Below, one piece after another: positions 23,690-42,147 of a stretch of DNA of 64,000 nucleotides. The notes below the pieces were generated by a model that was given only the letters and a program-made list of their open reading frames with translations, was not told where the DNA came from and made no database searches. The DNA is from Pelodera strongyloides (lineage: Eukaryota; Nematoda; Chromadorea; Rhabditida; Rhabditidae). Every line of letters starts with the position of its first letter. The first letter of the stretch is position 1. The translations under genes were made by a program, and so were the position numbers. The stretch is from contig JAANDG010000010.1 of NCBI GenBank assembly GCA_036852015.1, positions 124,001 to 188,000 on the forward strand, read 5' to 3'.

Positions 23690-25070
23690 ACTTGTTTCGA
23701 ATCACACGTGTCATACGTTTTCAACAGAGAAAGTGGAAGGAAAATAATGCAGATGCAGTCAGCATCACTTACAGATAAGTGTGGAGAATCTCATTCTTAC
23801 GCCTTTGAGTTTGTGCAGTTGGAAAAATCTTACCGCGCCAGCATCCTAGGGTACCTTTTGGATTCGCGAGTTCCCAATACTAACTCAAAAACTTTGAGTT
23901 AGTTTCTCATTATCTATTTTACTTTTATTTCTTAACAATTTTTTCGCTCACTTTCTAATGTGGTTGGCAACTGATCCGAATTTGTTTTAGTTTCTCAACA
24001 GTTGTCCCGTTTTATTACACTCGATGTAATGCATTCTCTACTTACATCCTGCCATTTTCCAAAGGTTCTTTGTATTTATAATGTAGCCTGTTCGACGGGC
24101 GATAAACTGAATTTCTTTGTGTAGCCCGGAGTAATTTCTTTATTGTACGTGGAAAATTGCCTTAATATCTAATAAATATTTGAAAATACGTATTTGTAAC
24201 TGTAACTATTTGTAACATGACACAAAAATTTAAAGAAAAGCTTGAGGTTATGAAGTAAATAAAATGCGGAAATGCTTGATGACACTACATGTTCACAGTG
24301 GATATAATACAATCTACAATCACCCGTAGTAGAAATACTATTGGGAATATTCCCGTCAGCAAGCAGATGGAGATGGCTTATACTTATAATTCAATTTTAA
24401 AACAATATGGAATTGAAACGAATGCGAGACAACAGCATTACCATATGTTGTATGCAAATGGCTATAATTAGAATATACATGGAAATACCTAGTCCAAAAT
24501 ACGTCACAAAGCCCGGGTGTTATACCGCTTTAAATTGTCTTTATTTCCCGTTGAGAACATCAACAAAACGCTTTCGTTCCTCTAGTCCAGAGTCGAACAA
24601 CTTTCTTCGACTGAAAAATTTCCATAGATATGATATTCCACCAAAAAAAAGGGAACCATTTTTTTCCCGCATACCAAACCATTTTGCGGCCTCTAGTTAC
24701 CAATTTTTCTCAAATCACTGGTCAGTACTTGTCCCCAACTGGTCGCAAACAGTCGCTGCCCTGCACCAAATGGTATTTCTGCGGAAACCATTCAGTGGCC
24801 GGTTAATTAAGTTCTATGTGTTCACGCTGTGATTTTTTTTTTTTGAGGTAATGTACGAATACTCACGTAAATTTGCTCAAGATAATTAAAACCATGGCCA
24901 TTCAATTGATGCTTGTCAACCTTTCATCATATTGATGCACACATTTTATGTGTTAATAAGTATTTAAATATTTAACTATCGATTGTTTTAAGTTTCCAAC
25001 AGTTACTTATTCGCCATTAAACTTCATTTGTTGTTATTATTATAATCACAAGTTGTCTAAAAGTAATAAA
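23690..25070. other. Intergenic or intronic stretch without a recognised gene
   Basis: A/T-rich DNA right of the composite element. A short run near 24520-24540 resembles the ends of the TTTAAAGCG-type MITEs. The 141-codon open frame at 24407-24832 has no family features. The 3' end of the minus-strand EGF/transmembrane gene may lie here, but no exon could be placed. Confidence 0.35.
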
Positions 25071-25072
25071 GG

Positions 25073-25305
25073 TTAAAGGTTAAAGCTAGGACTGTTCGTC
25101 AGGGTCCCGAAGGGGTCCTTTCAGTCCTCTCTGGTCTACCGAAGTAGTGCGTTCCAGAGAATAGGCCATCTTTGATTACGGAATGGGTGGCCAGCCCTGA
25201 TTCAAGAAACCTAAGGTTTCTTGAGTCACCTGAGTGAGTAAGATGTCCCCTGGTACCGTTTTTACCACCCGGTCGGTGCAACCAGCCGTGGGAATTGAAC
25301 CCCGG

Positions 25306-25347
<42 letters not shown>

Positions 25348-25386
25348 TGAGTAGCAGCGCTTGCCACTACACCACCGGTTAACGTA
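25073..25386 (-). mobile_element. tRNA-derived SINE with expanded (CA)n
   Basis: On the minus strand the head reads like a tRNA gene. An A box TGGTGTAGTGGCAAGC lies near 25377-25362 and a B box GGGTTCAATTCCC near 25300-25288. Between them, where the anticodon and variable region should be, is a (CA)n run of about 40 bp (25307-25346). A tRNA-unrelated body of about 200 bp follows and ends in two copies of TTTAACC at 25073-25086. A pol III promoter head, a body and a short tail repeat define a SINE. It sits just downstream of an exon of the EGF/transmembrane gene, inside its next intron. Confidence 0.75.
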
Positions 25387-25395
25387 AAGAATTAC

Positions 25396-28300
25396 CTTGC
25401 ACGAAGTAGTCCGGTCATTACACAGACAAATTCCAGCGGCACCACAACCCAAAACAGGATCAGCAGTTTGAAGGTCGTCAAACGCTCTGAAATTAAAACG
25501 AGGCCTGTTCGCCATTTGTTCGTCAGACAATAGCGGATGACATTTGATGGCTCACGTTCGCCATTTGTTCGCCGAAGCATAGCGTGAAGCATTTGATGGT
25601 TCATCAACTGCTTTGTAGTTTGTATTGAACATTGTAGTTTATATGCGCGTAACTTCACAAGTAAAAAAACCTACCAAATTCGCAACGATCACCTTGATAA
25701 CCGTAATCGCACAAGCAGATGTTTCTCTGGAACACATATCCAAATTTCATTTGTAAAATTCCCTTCCAGTTGGCGCACAAATGGCAAACGTATCAAGAAC
25801 GCGCAGTATTTCTTCAACGATGTCCGCTAGCCTCACTCAGCAGCTCTACGTCGGAAAATGTGAACTCTCCGCGACGTTGACAAAAAAGATCCTACGGAAC
25901 CCCCATCCAAGGCCGCGCTCTGTTGTGTAGCAAAGATTTAATAAAGCTGTAAGATTGTTGACCTGTATTGGCGTTCCTTCATATTGTATGGTGCACTGCC
26001 CATGGACGCATTCTTTAGGCGACTTGCAGCCAGTAGCCGGATGCACTGAAATATACGGTATCTAGTATCTACTCGAGTTATAAAGAACTAGTTCGTAAGG
26101 GGAAATCTAGGGAAACTCTGTTGTGGAACTCCTGTTCATGTGGCCGTATGCACGAACAACTGGGAGCTTATCAGCTGAGAGAATTTGTCTCTGCATCTCT
26201 ATGGTTTGCGTTATCGTGAACACTAAAATACCAAGACAAGTTTAACTCACAAAGCGGATTTACGCTGCTAGAACAGTTGACAAAAGCACCACCGTAAGCG
26301 TATGTTAGATCGCCGGAGCTGTACTTTCTGAAAGGACAAATAAGCACCCATTGCAAAACACCACTTGCGATATCTACGATAGTATCACAATACGATACCC
26401 TATTTACATTAATAGCTTATTTATGATAATTTGTTAGAAAAGGAAGTATTGTATTGAGAACCAAAAGAAAAAAAATTGAGCAGTACAAACGCCGTCAATG
26501 CGATAATTCCTATAACTCTAAACACCAATCACCAACACGTTTAAACTTGCATGTCGAATATCGGGCTCCATTCATGTAGATCTAAAGGAATGTACGCTAA
26601 ATAATACAATTACAGTGAGTAAACTGTGCCGAAAACTCTGCCGTCACCCCTGGCGGGCAACTGGCACTCGGTGAAAAAGTGGCAAACTTTTAGGGGATTC
26701 GGGGTGAGAGCGAACGGTGCGCCACAAATGATTTGGTGCTCGTTGAGAGGGTACTCAGAAATATATCCGAAAAATCTCTATAAGTTTGGAATCCTTACTT
26801 GGACAAGGTTGCTTCACTACTACAGCATGTCCGGCTGGCTTTCTGAAATCGCATTTTAATTATATTTTGAGAACCTCTTCTTCAACTTGAGAATCGTGTA
26901 ATAAAACACACTGACGAAACTGCGCAGTTAGGCTACGCACCTAAGGTACTATAGGTGATCAGAAAAAAGACGGCTCTCTTTAGCGTAACTTCGGCGTACG
27001 GCCACCTAAACGCAACCCAAAGCCTAAGCCTAAGCCCTAAAATTTATCAACAAATACACTCTCACCGTCTTGATACAATAACTTTGGATTGATTCGCCGT
27101 TGGGGAAGCCGCCAACGAGCCTAAACCCAACAACCCGAACGAAATTATAAAAGTCGATTGGCGCATTTTGAAAGCCATGAGCAGAACAAAAATACTTGAA
27201 ATAGATTTACTGCATGCAAATCATGCGCTGTGCTTTCATTAACATGACAAAGAACATTATTCCAATTAACTCTGATAACTTATAATTACATTCTAATTAA
27301 CTATGACTTGGCTTTTGCTCTGTACCAAAGCGCGCACAAGCTATATCGTACTCAAATCGAACAGGACGATAATTTATGCGGTATTGCACATGCCATACGA
27401 ACAGTAACTTGATACAGTATTTATTTATTTATTTATTATTTATTTATTTATTTACAGTATCTATGTTACGTTTTCACGTACTTTCGCATGCGAAAGTATC
27501 ATCCATGTATCGCAGTTTCGCAAAGTAGAATTTTAGATACAGTAGGAAATTTACATACACCTCCAGCGTTTTTGCATGCAACTAATGTAAAACTGCTCGA
27601 AAACGGAAAAGTGAACTTGGATGGCACTTTCGCGGCGAAAGTGTAACATAAATAATCTATATCGTGTTCGTACAGGCAAATTTATTAGTTGGTCCTTTTT
27701 AGCTAGTTCTCTATTTTTGTCTCGGCCCCTATCTCCACGCGTCAATGGTATTCTTTGTACTGCTTTGCTGCATCCAATAAGAGGAGTTAGTTTGTAAATA
27801 AACTTTAATAAATACACAAAATATAAATGCATAAATATTGCAAATCGGATTATTGCTAGTTAAGCAAAAAAGCATCCGATAGTGTCCTGCCGCACGGCAA
27901 CCTGCAATGGTGGGCAGCAGGCGAGCGAGGGGAAGACACACGGTCGCACTCCTTCGCAGAGAATCGTCTGCGTTGTAGGACCCCTGAAATTGACATCGTA
28001 GTCAAGTGGATAGGGACCTAGTCTACGATCAGATTGGTTGAGAGTTCGGTTCCTCTCACTAACGCAATTTTTTGATTTGGTCATACCGTCAGCAGTCTTG
28101 TATAGCAAATCGTATGGCTGTGATCCAATACAGTTATTAGAATAAAATGAAATTAATGCGTTGCTCCGCGTGATTGTGAAAGAAATGGTGGACAAAGTGG
28201 CATTTGTTTTTACTACATGGAAGTCAGGCGTTATGTGCCGGGAGTGCAAAAATGTGCACAACACAATCCGGATGCCATACCCCTTTATACGTAAACGGAA

Positions 28301-28459
28301 AAACCCACGAGCATATTGTTTTGTCGCCGTAACATGTAAGTTTTAAGGTCATCAGTCCGCATCCGCATTGTTTGTCTGGGTCAGGGGTGCAGACTCCCGT
28401 GGCCACCCACGGTGTGTAAATGTCCACCGAACCGGGAAACTCTTGCGTTTGGCAATGAC
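25396..28459 (-). CDS. Predicted EGF-like, single-pass membrane protein (partial, five exons placed)
   Basis: Five minus-strand exons join in consistent phase: 28459-28309, 26327-26251, 26045-25963, 25726-25675 and 25486-25396. The first encodes a cysteine-rich segment (CGCGLM, LTCYGDKTIC). The next two lead into CKSPKECVHGQC, and the fourth supplies NICLCDYGYQGDRCEF. Together these form an EGF-like domain with the typical CLCDYGYQGDRC end. The fifth exon encodes about 20 hydrophobic residues beginning LLILFW, read as a transmembrane helix right after the EGF domain. This arrangement suggests a cell-surface or shed signalling/adhesion protein; the specific family is not identified. Neither the signal peptide nor the cytoplasmic tail was found. 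A possible upstream exon at about 30150-30051 is weak. The second intron (about 2 kb) holds a tRNA-like segment, and the last intron begins with a SINE. Confidence 0.7.
27421..27453. repeat. (ATTT)n microsatellite
   Basis: Run of TTTA units with one interruption, followed at 27463-27652 by an imperfect inverted repeat built on ACTTTCGC..GCGAAAGT motifs that may be a degenerate MITE. Confidence 0.7.
27992..28066 (+). tRNA. tRNA-like segment or SINE head (degenerate)
   Basis: Contains an A-box-like TAGTCAAGTGGATAGG and, about 35 bases on, a B-box-like GAGAGTTCGGTTCCTCTC whose ends pair. The anticodon arm and acceptor stem do not fold convincingly. More likely a tRNA pseudogene or SINE head than a working tRNA. 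Confidence 0.35.
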
Positions 28460-28469
28460 CTAATCTAAA

Positions 28470-30240
28470 TCTAGCAGATATGGGAACCGTTATGAAACCG
28501 TTACTTGTTACCAAATGAAATTAATGTACGATGCCAGGCGCGATTCTCTATCCGAAATTTAATCTAATGAGCCTAGTAGAACCTGTGAACAGCTATGCTT
28601 GAACATCTGTTTTTGAAACTCATCGTGAACAACTGAATTCTTATGTATTTGTGCAAATTTGCTCGAATTTAGCTCGATTTTTTCTCTAATTTATTTGCAT
28701 AAGCTGCATGAGACTGTTGGTGTACTCGATGTGTTTCAAAAACCGGCCGGTATTCCGCTTTAAAGGTTTTAAAAGTGAGCGTACTATACCAGTAATTTTG
28801 CCCAACACGAATGTAAACTCGTGAGCATAGTAGATATTCACCAATGTAAATCTACGGAACTCAAAACAAAACCCTTACCTTAGCGATGCGGTAAATAGAG
28901 TGAGCAGTACACAGTATGGAAACATATTGAAACTAAAGAAAACCTGAAGAACAAATAATAATAATAAACAAAACGAAAACAACTACACTTATTGGTAGAA
29001 AAAAAGTGGACAGAAAAGAACAGCGCAACTTTCATACATAAGTCATACAGCGTGCTCTTATGGTATATCGATTTGCTCTATATAATAGATTATTATACAA
29101 AAATATCGTAAACAATGCTCAAGTAAGTTCTTACAGTTTTAAGCAAATACAGTAGTGTACTGTGTACAAGTACATACTGTAAAATAAAATGGTACAGTTA
29201 TCACAGAGGCCTGAGAGAAAGAAAGAGATCAAGAGCTCTGCGTTTTGCTCAACTCGCGTAAGTCGTTGAGTTTGCCCTTATGACATATCTCTTGTGCTAG
29301 ATCACTGCCATTTAGGCGTTTCCCTGACTTTCGCTATTTTGGAAAAAAGTTTCTACGGCACGGCGTAATACATAAGACAGCTCTTCTTACGCACACAGCT
29401 AATTAATCGAAACTTTATTGGATTAGCCATGTATAGCAAAGAAGTCATGTCACAGAAGTATGCAATGCTCGAAGATGAGAGATTACGAGGGGTATAGTTT
29501 AGTTAGCTGCAGCTGAGGGTTACGCAATTACGCCAAGGATAGATTCCTATTGCTTACAATTAGATAAAGGTTTATTTCTAACTTCACATAAAGGTTTATT
29601 TCTAACTTTAGATAAAGGTTTATTTCTAACTAACTAGTGATTGTCATAATATATCAGATTGTTAACCCGAAGCCGTCGAAGCTGCGTACGGTACTCATCG
29701 GTAAAATAAAATACGATTCGCCGCGCACCCAAAAAATTTCGCCCAGTGTTCACGACTCTCGCGGCGCGGAAGTTTCGCGCCAGACTTTCGCCATGCCCCC
29801 CCCCCCCCCCGAGTATTTTATTGATTTGCTCGTGAACCTGACACTTCAAGCCTCATTAATAATGGAACACTCTAAAGAAAGCTAACGCGGAAGTAGTGTT
29901 TCACGCGGTGTACTTTCAATTTCTGCGAAACTTTCCCCCTAAGTTCCTAACATAACCGCCTAATACTGTCGCAGCCGCACATGAACACACACAAAAATAG
30001 ATTGTTCCTGATGAGGTACTGTGAAACCGCGGCAAAGAAATCTCGTCGTCTACCTTTTGCGTCGGTATTTTCGCTCAGGGATTTCGCCTCGCTCCAATGT
30101 GCAATTTCTTCCAGTCTTACAAACCAGGTACTACTGGCGGAGAAGAATTGATTAGTTGTATATGTTATTTTTCTTAAAGTCAATAAGTTACTAAGCATAG
30201 GAATTCAACATGATAATGAAGTCACAGTATTTTCGCCAGT
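28470..30240. other. Stretch with no supported gene
   Basis: Contains one end of a TTTAAAGCG-family MITE (about 28735-28776, with AAAACCGGCCGGTATTCCGC), three tandem copies of a ~28 bp unit containing AAAGGTTTATTTCTAAC (about 29563-29634) and a C homopolymer near 29797-29810. A minus-strand candidate exon at 30051-30150 has plausible splice borders but no recognised domain. Confidence 0.4.
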
Positions 30241-30247
30241 GCAATTT

Positions 30248-30395
30248 AACAGAAAATAGTTTTATTCCGACAGAAAACTGTTACTGTAAAGGTATGTTGA
30301 TGGGTGGGCGGCTCTGCCCTACTTATTTTCAATTAAATGGGCGTCCAGAGAGACGGGCGATATTAATGTTAACCTGAATATATTAACTTGAATAA
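30248..30395 (+). repeat. Left ~150 bp direct repeat flanking minisatellite
   Basis: Matches 31935-32093 in the same orientation, sharing CAGAAAATAGTTTTATT, CTACTTATTTTCAATTAA, GACGGGCGATATT and ATATATTAACTTGAATAA. Together the two copies bracket the minisatellite. Confidence 0.8.
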
Positions 30396-30535
30396 CTATT
30401 ATTAGTATTCACGGACACGTTCACGGACACGACCGAATTTCGCATTTTTTGGCTAAGTGCATTTTGTGGAAAAAGGACACGGTCGTTCAGGCTGGCGGAT
30501 CCCTTTTGCGGGATGCGGCGTTGTTGGAACTGGAT

Positions 30536-31603
30536 TGTGATGATGAGCTGGATTACGATGATGTGCTGGATTGCGATGATGAGCTGGATTGCGATGATGA
30601 GCTGGATTGCGATGATGAGCTGGATTGCGATGATGATCTGGATTGCGATGCTGAATGATGCGGATGATGAGCTGGATTGTGATGATGAGCTGGATGCGCT
30701 GGATTGCGATGATGAGGGGATTGCGATGATGAGCTTGCGGTGATGATGAGCTGGATTGAGCGGATGATGATGAGCGGATTGCGGATGATGAGGTGGATTG
30801 CAATGCTGGATTGCGATGATGATCTGGATTGCGATGATGAGCTGGATTGCGGTGATGATGAGCTGGATTGCGGTGATGATGGATTGGATGAGATGCGGTG
30901 ATGATGAGCGGATGATGCGGTGATGATGAGCTGGATTGCGATGATGAGCTGGATTGCGGTGATGATGAGCTGGATTGCGGTGATGATGAGCTGGTGATGA
31001 TGAGCTGGATTGCGGTGATGATGAGCTGGATTGCGATGATGAGCTGGATTGCGGTGATGATGAGCTGGATTGCGGTGATGATGAGCTGGATTGCGGTGAT
31101 GATGAGCTGGATTGCGATGATGAGCTGGATTGCAATGATGAGCTGGATTGCGATGATGAGCTGGATTGCGGTGATGATGAGCTGGATTGCGGTGATGATG
31201 AGCTGGATTGCGATGATGAGCTGGGATGCGGTGATGATGAGCTGGATTGCGATGATGAGCTGGATTGCGGTGATGATGAGCTGGATTGCGGTGATGATGA
31301 GCTGGATTGCGATGATGAGCTGGATTGCGGTGATGATGAGCTGGATTGCGATGATGAGCTGGATTGCGGTGATGATGAGCTGGATTGCGATGATGCGCTG
31401 GATTGCGAGGTTGAGCTGGATTGCAATGATGAGTTGGATTGCGATGATGCTGAGCTGGATTGCGTTGATGAGCTGGATTGCGATTATGCTGAGCTGGATT
31501 GCGATGATGCTGAGCTGGATTGCGACGATGAGCTGGATTGCGACGATGAGCTGGATTGCGATGATGAGCTGGATTGCGATGATGATGAGCTGGATTTCTA
31601 TCA
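30536..31603 (+). repeat. Minisatellite of 18 and 21 bp units
   Basis: About 55 units of GATGATGAGCTGGATTGC (18 bp) and of a 21 bp version with an extra GGT, plus a few shortened units around 30690-30930. Unit lengths are multiples of 3, so both strands stay open for long stretches (frames of 211 to 385 codons). These frames are low-complexity by-products and no start or splice context supports a gene. Confidence 0.95.
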
Positions 31604-31934
31604 GGAACATGAGCGATGAGCGTTTTTAGATGCTGCCGGAGTGTACAATACACCAACAATCGCTTCTTCTTCGATAAGTGCGCGTATTTCTGCCAGTACC
31701 TGGTCCATTGATAGGACGGAATTCTATTCTCCTGATTGCAACAACGAATTAATCCAGCGAGGAAACTTGGTACGTACGGTCAACCCTAGAGTTTGGCAAT
31801 CTGCTCGGTTAAGCCCTGAATGCTTTAATTGTTGTACAAGAGAAAAGACCAAAATAAAGATTGTTTTCGAGTTGCGCTCATTGGGCTCATTGGTATGCGG
31901 CTGGACGCGTGTTTACCATTTTCCGCGGTCGCCA

Positions 31935-32093
31935 TAACAGAAAATAGTTTTATTTCGACAGAAAACCGTTATTTTAGAAAGGCTTATATAGGTATGTTGA
32001 TGTGTGGGCGCTGTCCTACTTATTTTCAATTAAGTGGGCGTCCAGACAGACGGGCGATATTGATGTTTTAACCAGAATATATTAACTTGAATA
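31935..32093 (+). repeat. Right ~150 bp direct repeat flanking minisatellite
   Basis: Second copy of the 30248-30395 sequence, about 1.69 kb to the right in the same orientation, with small insertions and substitutions. An LTR-like role was considered, but no primer-binding site or polypurine tract is visible. Confidence 0.8.
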
Positions 32094-32594
32094 ATAAGTT
32101 AACCAGAATATATTAACCTGAATAAAAAATTTTCTCATATAGATGTTTTAAAGTTATTAAGCGACAGAACAATATTTTTTTTACGCTTCAAGAGCCTTCA
32201 AGGGAGTTCAAAGTCAAAGTTTTTGTTTATGACATGTTCCGCAGAGGTCCTGTGCACAGGCGATGAGTTCCAAATTGCTCAACGTCATCGGGATAGGACC
32301 AGGAGGGATCGCCCATGATTTGCATAATAAGTTATATATTAAATTATTACGGTATTCTCTTTACAAACAACTGTAAAAACGCACAATAGCTAATTTCACC
32401 AAATAGCAGTACCCTTATATATCCTTGTTGTGTAACCTCAAACAAGTACAAAATCCGTTTATTGTACAAAAATACGCAGTAAACTAAAATACAAGCAAGT
32501 ACACAAATAAGGCTTTTAAGTAGAACCGTTATTTCAGAAAACGATAGTATACACATGTATAAATAACACAATCACCTTCCCGCAAGCTTAGCAT

Positions 32595-32596
<2 letters not shown>

Positions 32597-32630
<34 letters not shown>
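32597..32630. repeat. (AAT)n microsatellite
   Basis: Eleven perfect TAA units. The surrounding 32100-32950 is A/T-rich without a recognised gene. Confidence 0.9.
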
Positions 32631-32631
<1 letters not shown>

Positions 32632-32953
32632 CAACGTTACAAGTCTAATTTAGGGCTTATTCACAAACAAGGTACGTAATTCAGAATCAGCTACTATCAG
32701 CAATGCCTCGTAATTTTAAGAAATCAATCACTATCACACAAAAAAAAGATTTAATTAGTGTATAAAACCTTAATAAGTGCTTACTTATTGTTAGTTGGAA
32801 CTCCAATGAATCAATAATATAACACAATTAAACTGAAAGGGAGAGACTTAATAACAAGGCAAGGGTCTTATTTTCATTATCTTTATTTGTATTGTTTCTC
32901 AATTATCTCGATTACTTATACATCAAAACAAATAAATGTAATGTGTATATATT

Positions 32954-34577
32954 TTACTGCTTACTAGCAGGCTCGGCATCGGCCGGTTCAAAAGCCATGC
33001 ATACCGAGTTGATGCAATATCGTTCGCCGGTTTCCTTAGGTCCGTCGTCAAATACGTGTCCCAGATGAGCGTTGCACTGAAAGTGAACAGATTTACATAT
33101 CTGAATCAGTTATGGGAATTACCGAAAGAGCGAGAGGGGGGGGGCAAGAGAGAGATAGACAGATAGATAGAAGAGTTACTGAGAAAAATGAGAGTTAGAG
33201 CAAAAGAGAGTGAGAGATAGATACGTCCAACCTACACGGCTTACGTGGGATTATTGAAGCACAACTCATTATTCATTACAAATATAGCCGAACCTGTTTG
33301 CATCGCACTTCGGTGCGTTCCATGCCATAAGAGACGTCCTTTATCCTCACAACATTCAGATCATTATCGACTGACTTGGAAAAGGCCGGCCAGCCGCAAC
33401 CGGACCAGAATTTTGAATCCGAACTGAAAATAAACTATATAACGAAAAAGAAAGGGATTGGTTACACTCACCGATCACAGGCTAAACAGATACTTAACTT
33501 CCTCAGAAGATTGACGATCTGAAGTACGAGAGTTAATGGAACCCAGTCAGTGTTAGGCACTGGCACACAACTTTGGCCTTCACACCAGGGTCGCATGCAA
33601 CGGCTTATACTTCACTTATACTTGAGGGACTCGCTCATGAGCAGATTTACGTTAAGCAAATAATCTTATGGGCACACATTACGTATACTTTGACACTTAC
33701 TTGAACAGTTCAGCTCCACAGCACAAGCACACGTAACGTCCTTTCTCGAAGAATTTGTCGTAAGCACCAGAGTAGGGAGCTTCTGTTCCAGCCTCACGAG
33801 CTACCTCGTATACCTTTTCAGGTAGCACCTAAAACCCATCATATGCAAATAATCCGATTCTCGTCATTAGGAATAAAGACAAGGAAGCAAGACATAATAT
33901 ATGCTAATGATGATACATGATAGTGTAGACAATTAATTAAAAAAAACGGGACCCTGGATTCTACATGCTTAAGTCTATGTGTGATTGTATGTCTGAATAA
34001 AGTGGTATTCATATAATAAAGCATAAACAGATACTGTAAGAAGTTGGACGTTGGACCAAGGGAGCTAACCTTTTTCCAATCTTCTTCTGAAACAGACTTC
34101 GGATCGGAAACGCCGAGTTTCTTCACAGCAATGTCGTCGGGACCTGGAACGAAGAAATAACTATACAAACATACCATGCAATACTTACGTATATAACGCA
34201 TCACGAAACTATTCTTCCCTCCACTACAAAGCGAGTCCCAGGTATTCCATGGTTTATTTTACGGTGGCATGGAGATCCATCACGAAATTAAAGGGACGAA
34301 ACTATTCGCGTCCCTCCATGTCTACAAAGCGAGTCCCAGGTAATTCCAATGGTTTATTTTAGATATATGTGGCATGGAGATCCATCGCAACGAAATTAAA
34401 GGGACATAGACTATCGACAAAATTTCTATAAAAATATAATAGGCAACCTGGCTTATCAGACATATTCCTTCGCTGGAACGCAGGGCAGAAACGATGCGAC
34501 GCTAGAATAGAAATACTCGATATAGCACGTGAAACATTAGACAAAGTTGAATAAGAATTTGAGAACAAACGATGCAT
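32954..34577 (-). CDS. msrB: Peptide-methionine (R)-S-oxide reductase MsrB
   Basis: Five exons rebuild a 194-residue protein: 34577-34448, 34143-34070, 33828-33701, 33423-33294 and 33076-32954, with all phases agreeing. It reduces methionine-R-sulfoxide in proteins using thioredoxin. Four zinc cysteines form two CxxC pairs (Cys102/105 and Cys152/155). Cys120 in WSGCGWPAF is the likely resolving residue and Cys175 in GERYCINS the catalytic cysteine. Residues 1-38 are rich in Ser, Arg and hydrophobics, lack acidic residues and look like a mitochondrial presequence. Met39 (MSDKPG) begins the usual ~155-residue cytosolic form, so one gene may serve both compartments. A TTTATT at 32882-32887 gives a minus-strand AATAAA about 70 bp past the stop. 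The catalytic residue is Cys, not selenocysteine. It is head to head with ELP3, 555 bp apart. Confidence 0.95.
34203..34408. repeat. ~100 bp tandem duplication in MsrB intron 1
   Basis: Two adjacent copies share ACAAAGCGAGTCCCAGGTA, TGGTTTATTTTA and GTGGCATGGAGATCCATC. They lie between MsrB exons 1 and 2 and do not touch the splice sites. Confidence 0.75.
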
Positions 34578-35132
34578 ACAAGCGAGCTCCTAAAATGGAA
34601 GCTTTTAAGACATTTCTGAAGTAAACTAAGACGGATACTAAGGTCGAGGAGCAACGAAAAGGGTCTCGGGGGAACATAACGGAAAAACAGTGATTAGCAA
34701 CAGCGAACAGTGAACAGATGGCTAAACTACAAATTAAACAAAGAAAGATGAGATGATTTCAAAAAGTTGTTTTGATTTTGAAATAAATGCGTTTTAGCGG
34801 CGTAGAATTTCAAAATAATGCGAATTTGCAACATAACAGCTGATTACGAGAGTGTGTAGAGTATCCGGAGAGTGGAAAGAAAAATACAGTTTTTGCACCG
34901 TTAACGCACTTTCGCGCAATTTATCCTTTTTGCTGCACTTTCGCACAATGTTGTGCAATTTTCGTTGTTCTTTTTGTCCTGCTTTTTGTTTTACTTGTCA
35001 TCTCTCTTTGTTTTGCGTTTGTTATTATCATTTCTATCATTGTAGATAAGTGACTGCGTGTGGATTATGGACATGTTGTGCGTGGGGGGTTTTAAATTAT
35101 TTGTTTGATGCTTTAGGTAAACTTCGGCGAAA
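34578..35132. promoter_or_regulatory. Divergent intergenic region between MsrB and ELP3
   Basis: The only DNA between two oppositely transcribed start codons, so it must hold both promoters or one bidirectional promoter. I see no clear TATA box. The two CACTTTCGC runs near 34908 and 34940 are repeats of uncertain meaning. Confidence 0.55.
35107..35116 (+). promoter_or_regulatory. Possible trans-splice (SL) acceptor upstream of ELP3
   Basis: GATGCTTTAG ends 16 bases before the ELP3 ATG. In nematodes such an acceptor with no obvious upstream donor usually marks spliced-leader addition. A 5' untranslated intron is the alternative. Confidence 0.45.

Positions 35133-42147
<7,015 letters not shown>

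Noticed and set aside
24407..24832. 141-codon frame
   Set aside because: No recognised domain; base composition and repeat fragments suggest chance.
25307..25346. Direct repeats considered as a CRISPR-like array (also 30536-31603)
   Set aside because: Uniform microsatellite or minisatellite with no unique spacers, in a eukaryotic genome.
30383..31659. 211-385 codon frames in the minisatellite (Ser/Gln-rich, His-rich, Ile-rich)
   Set aside because: Produced by 18/21 bp unit length; all frames of one strand and one or two of the other are open, which is not how a real gene looks.
30248..32093. LTR retrotransposon flanked by 150 bp LTRs
   Set aside because: No TG..CA ends, primer-binding site, polypurine tract or polyprotein; the interior is a minisatellite.
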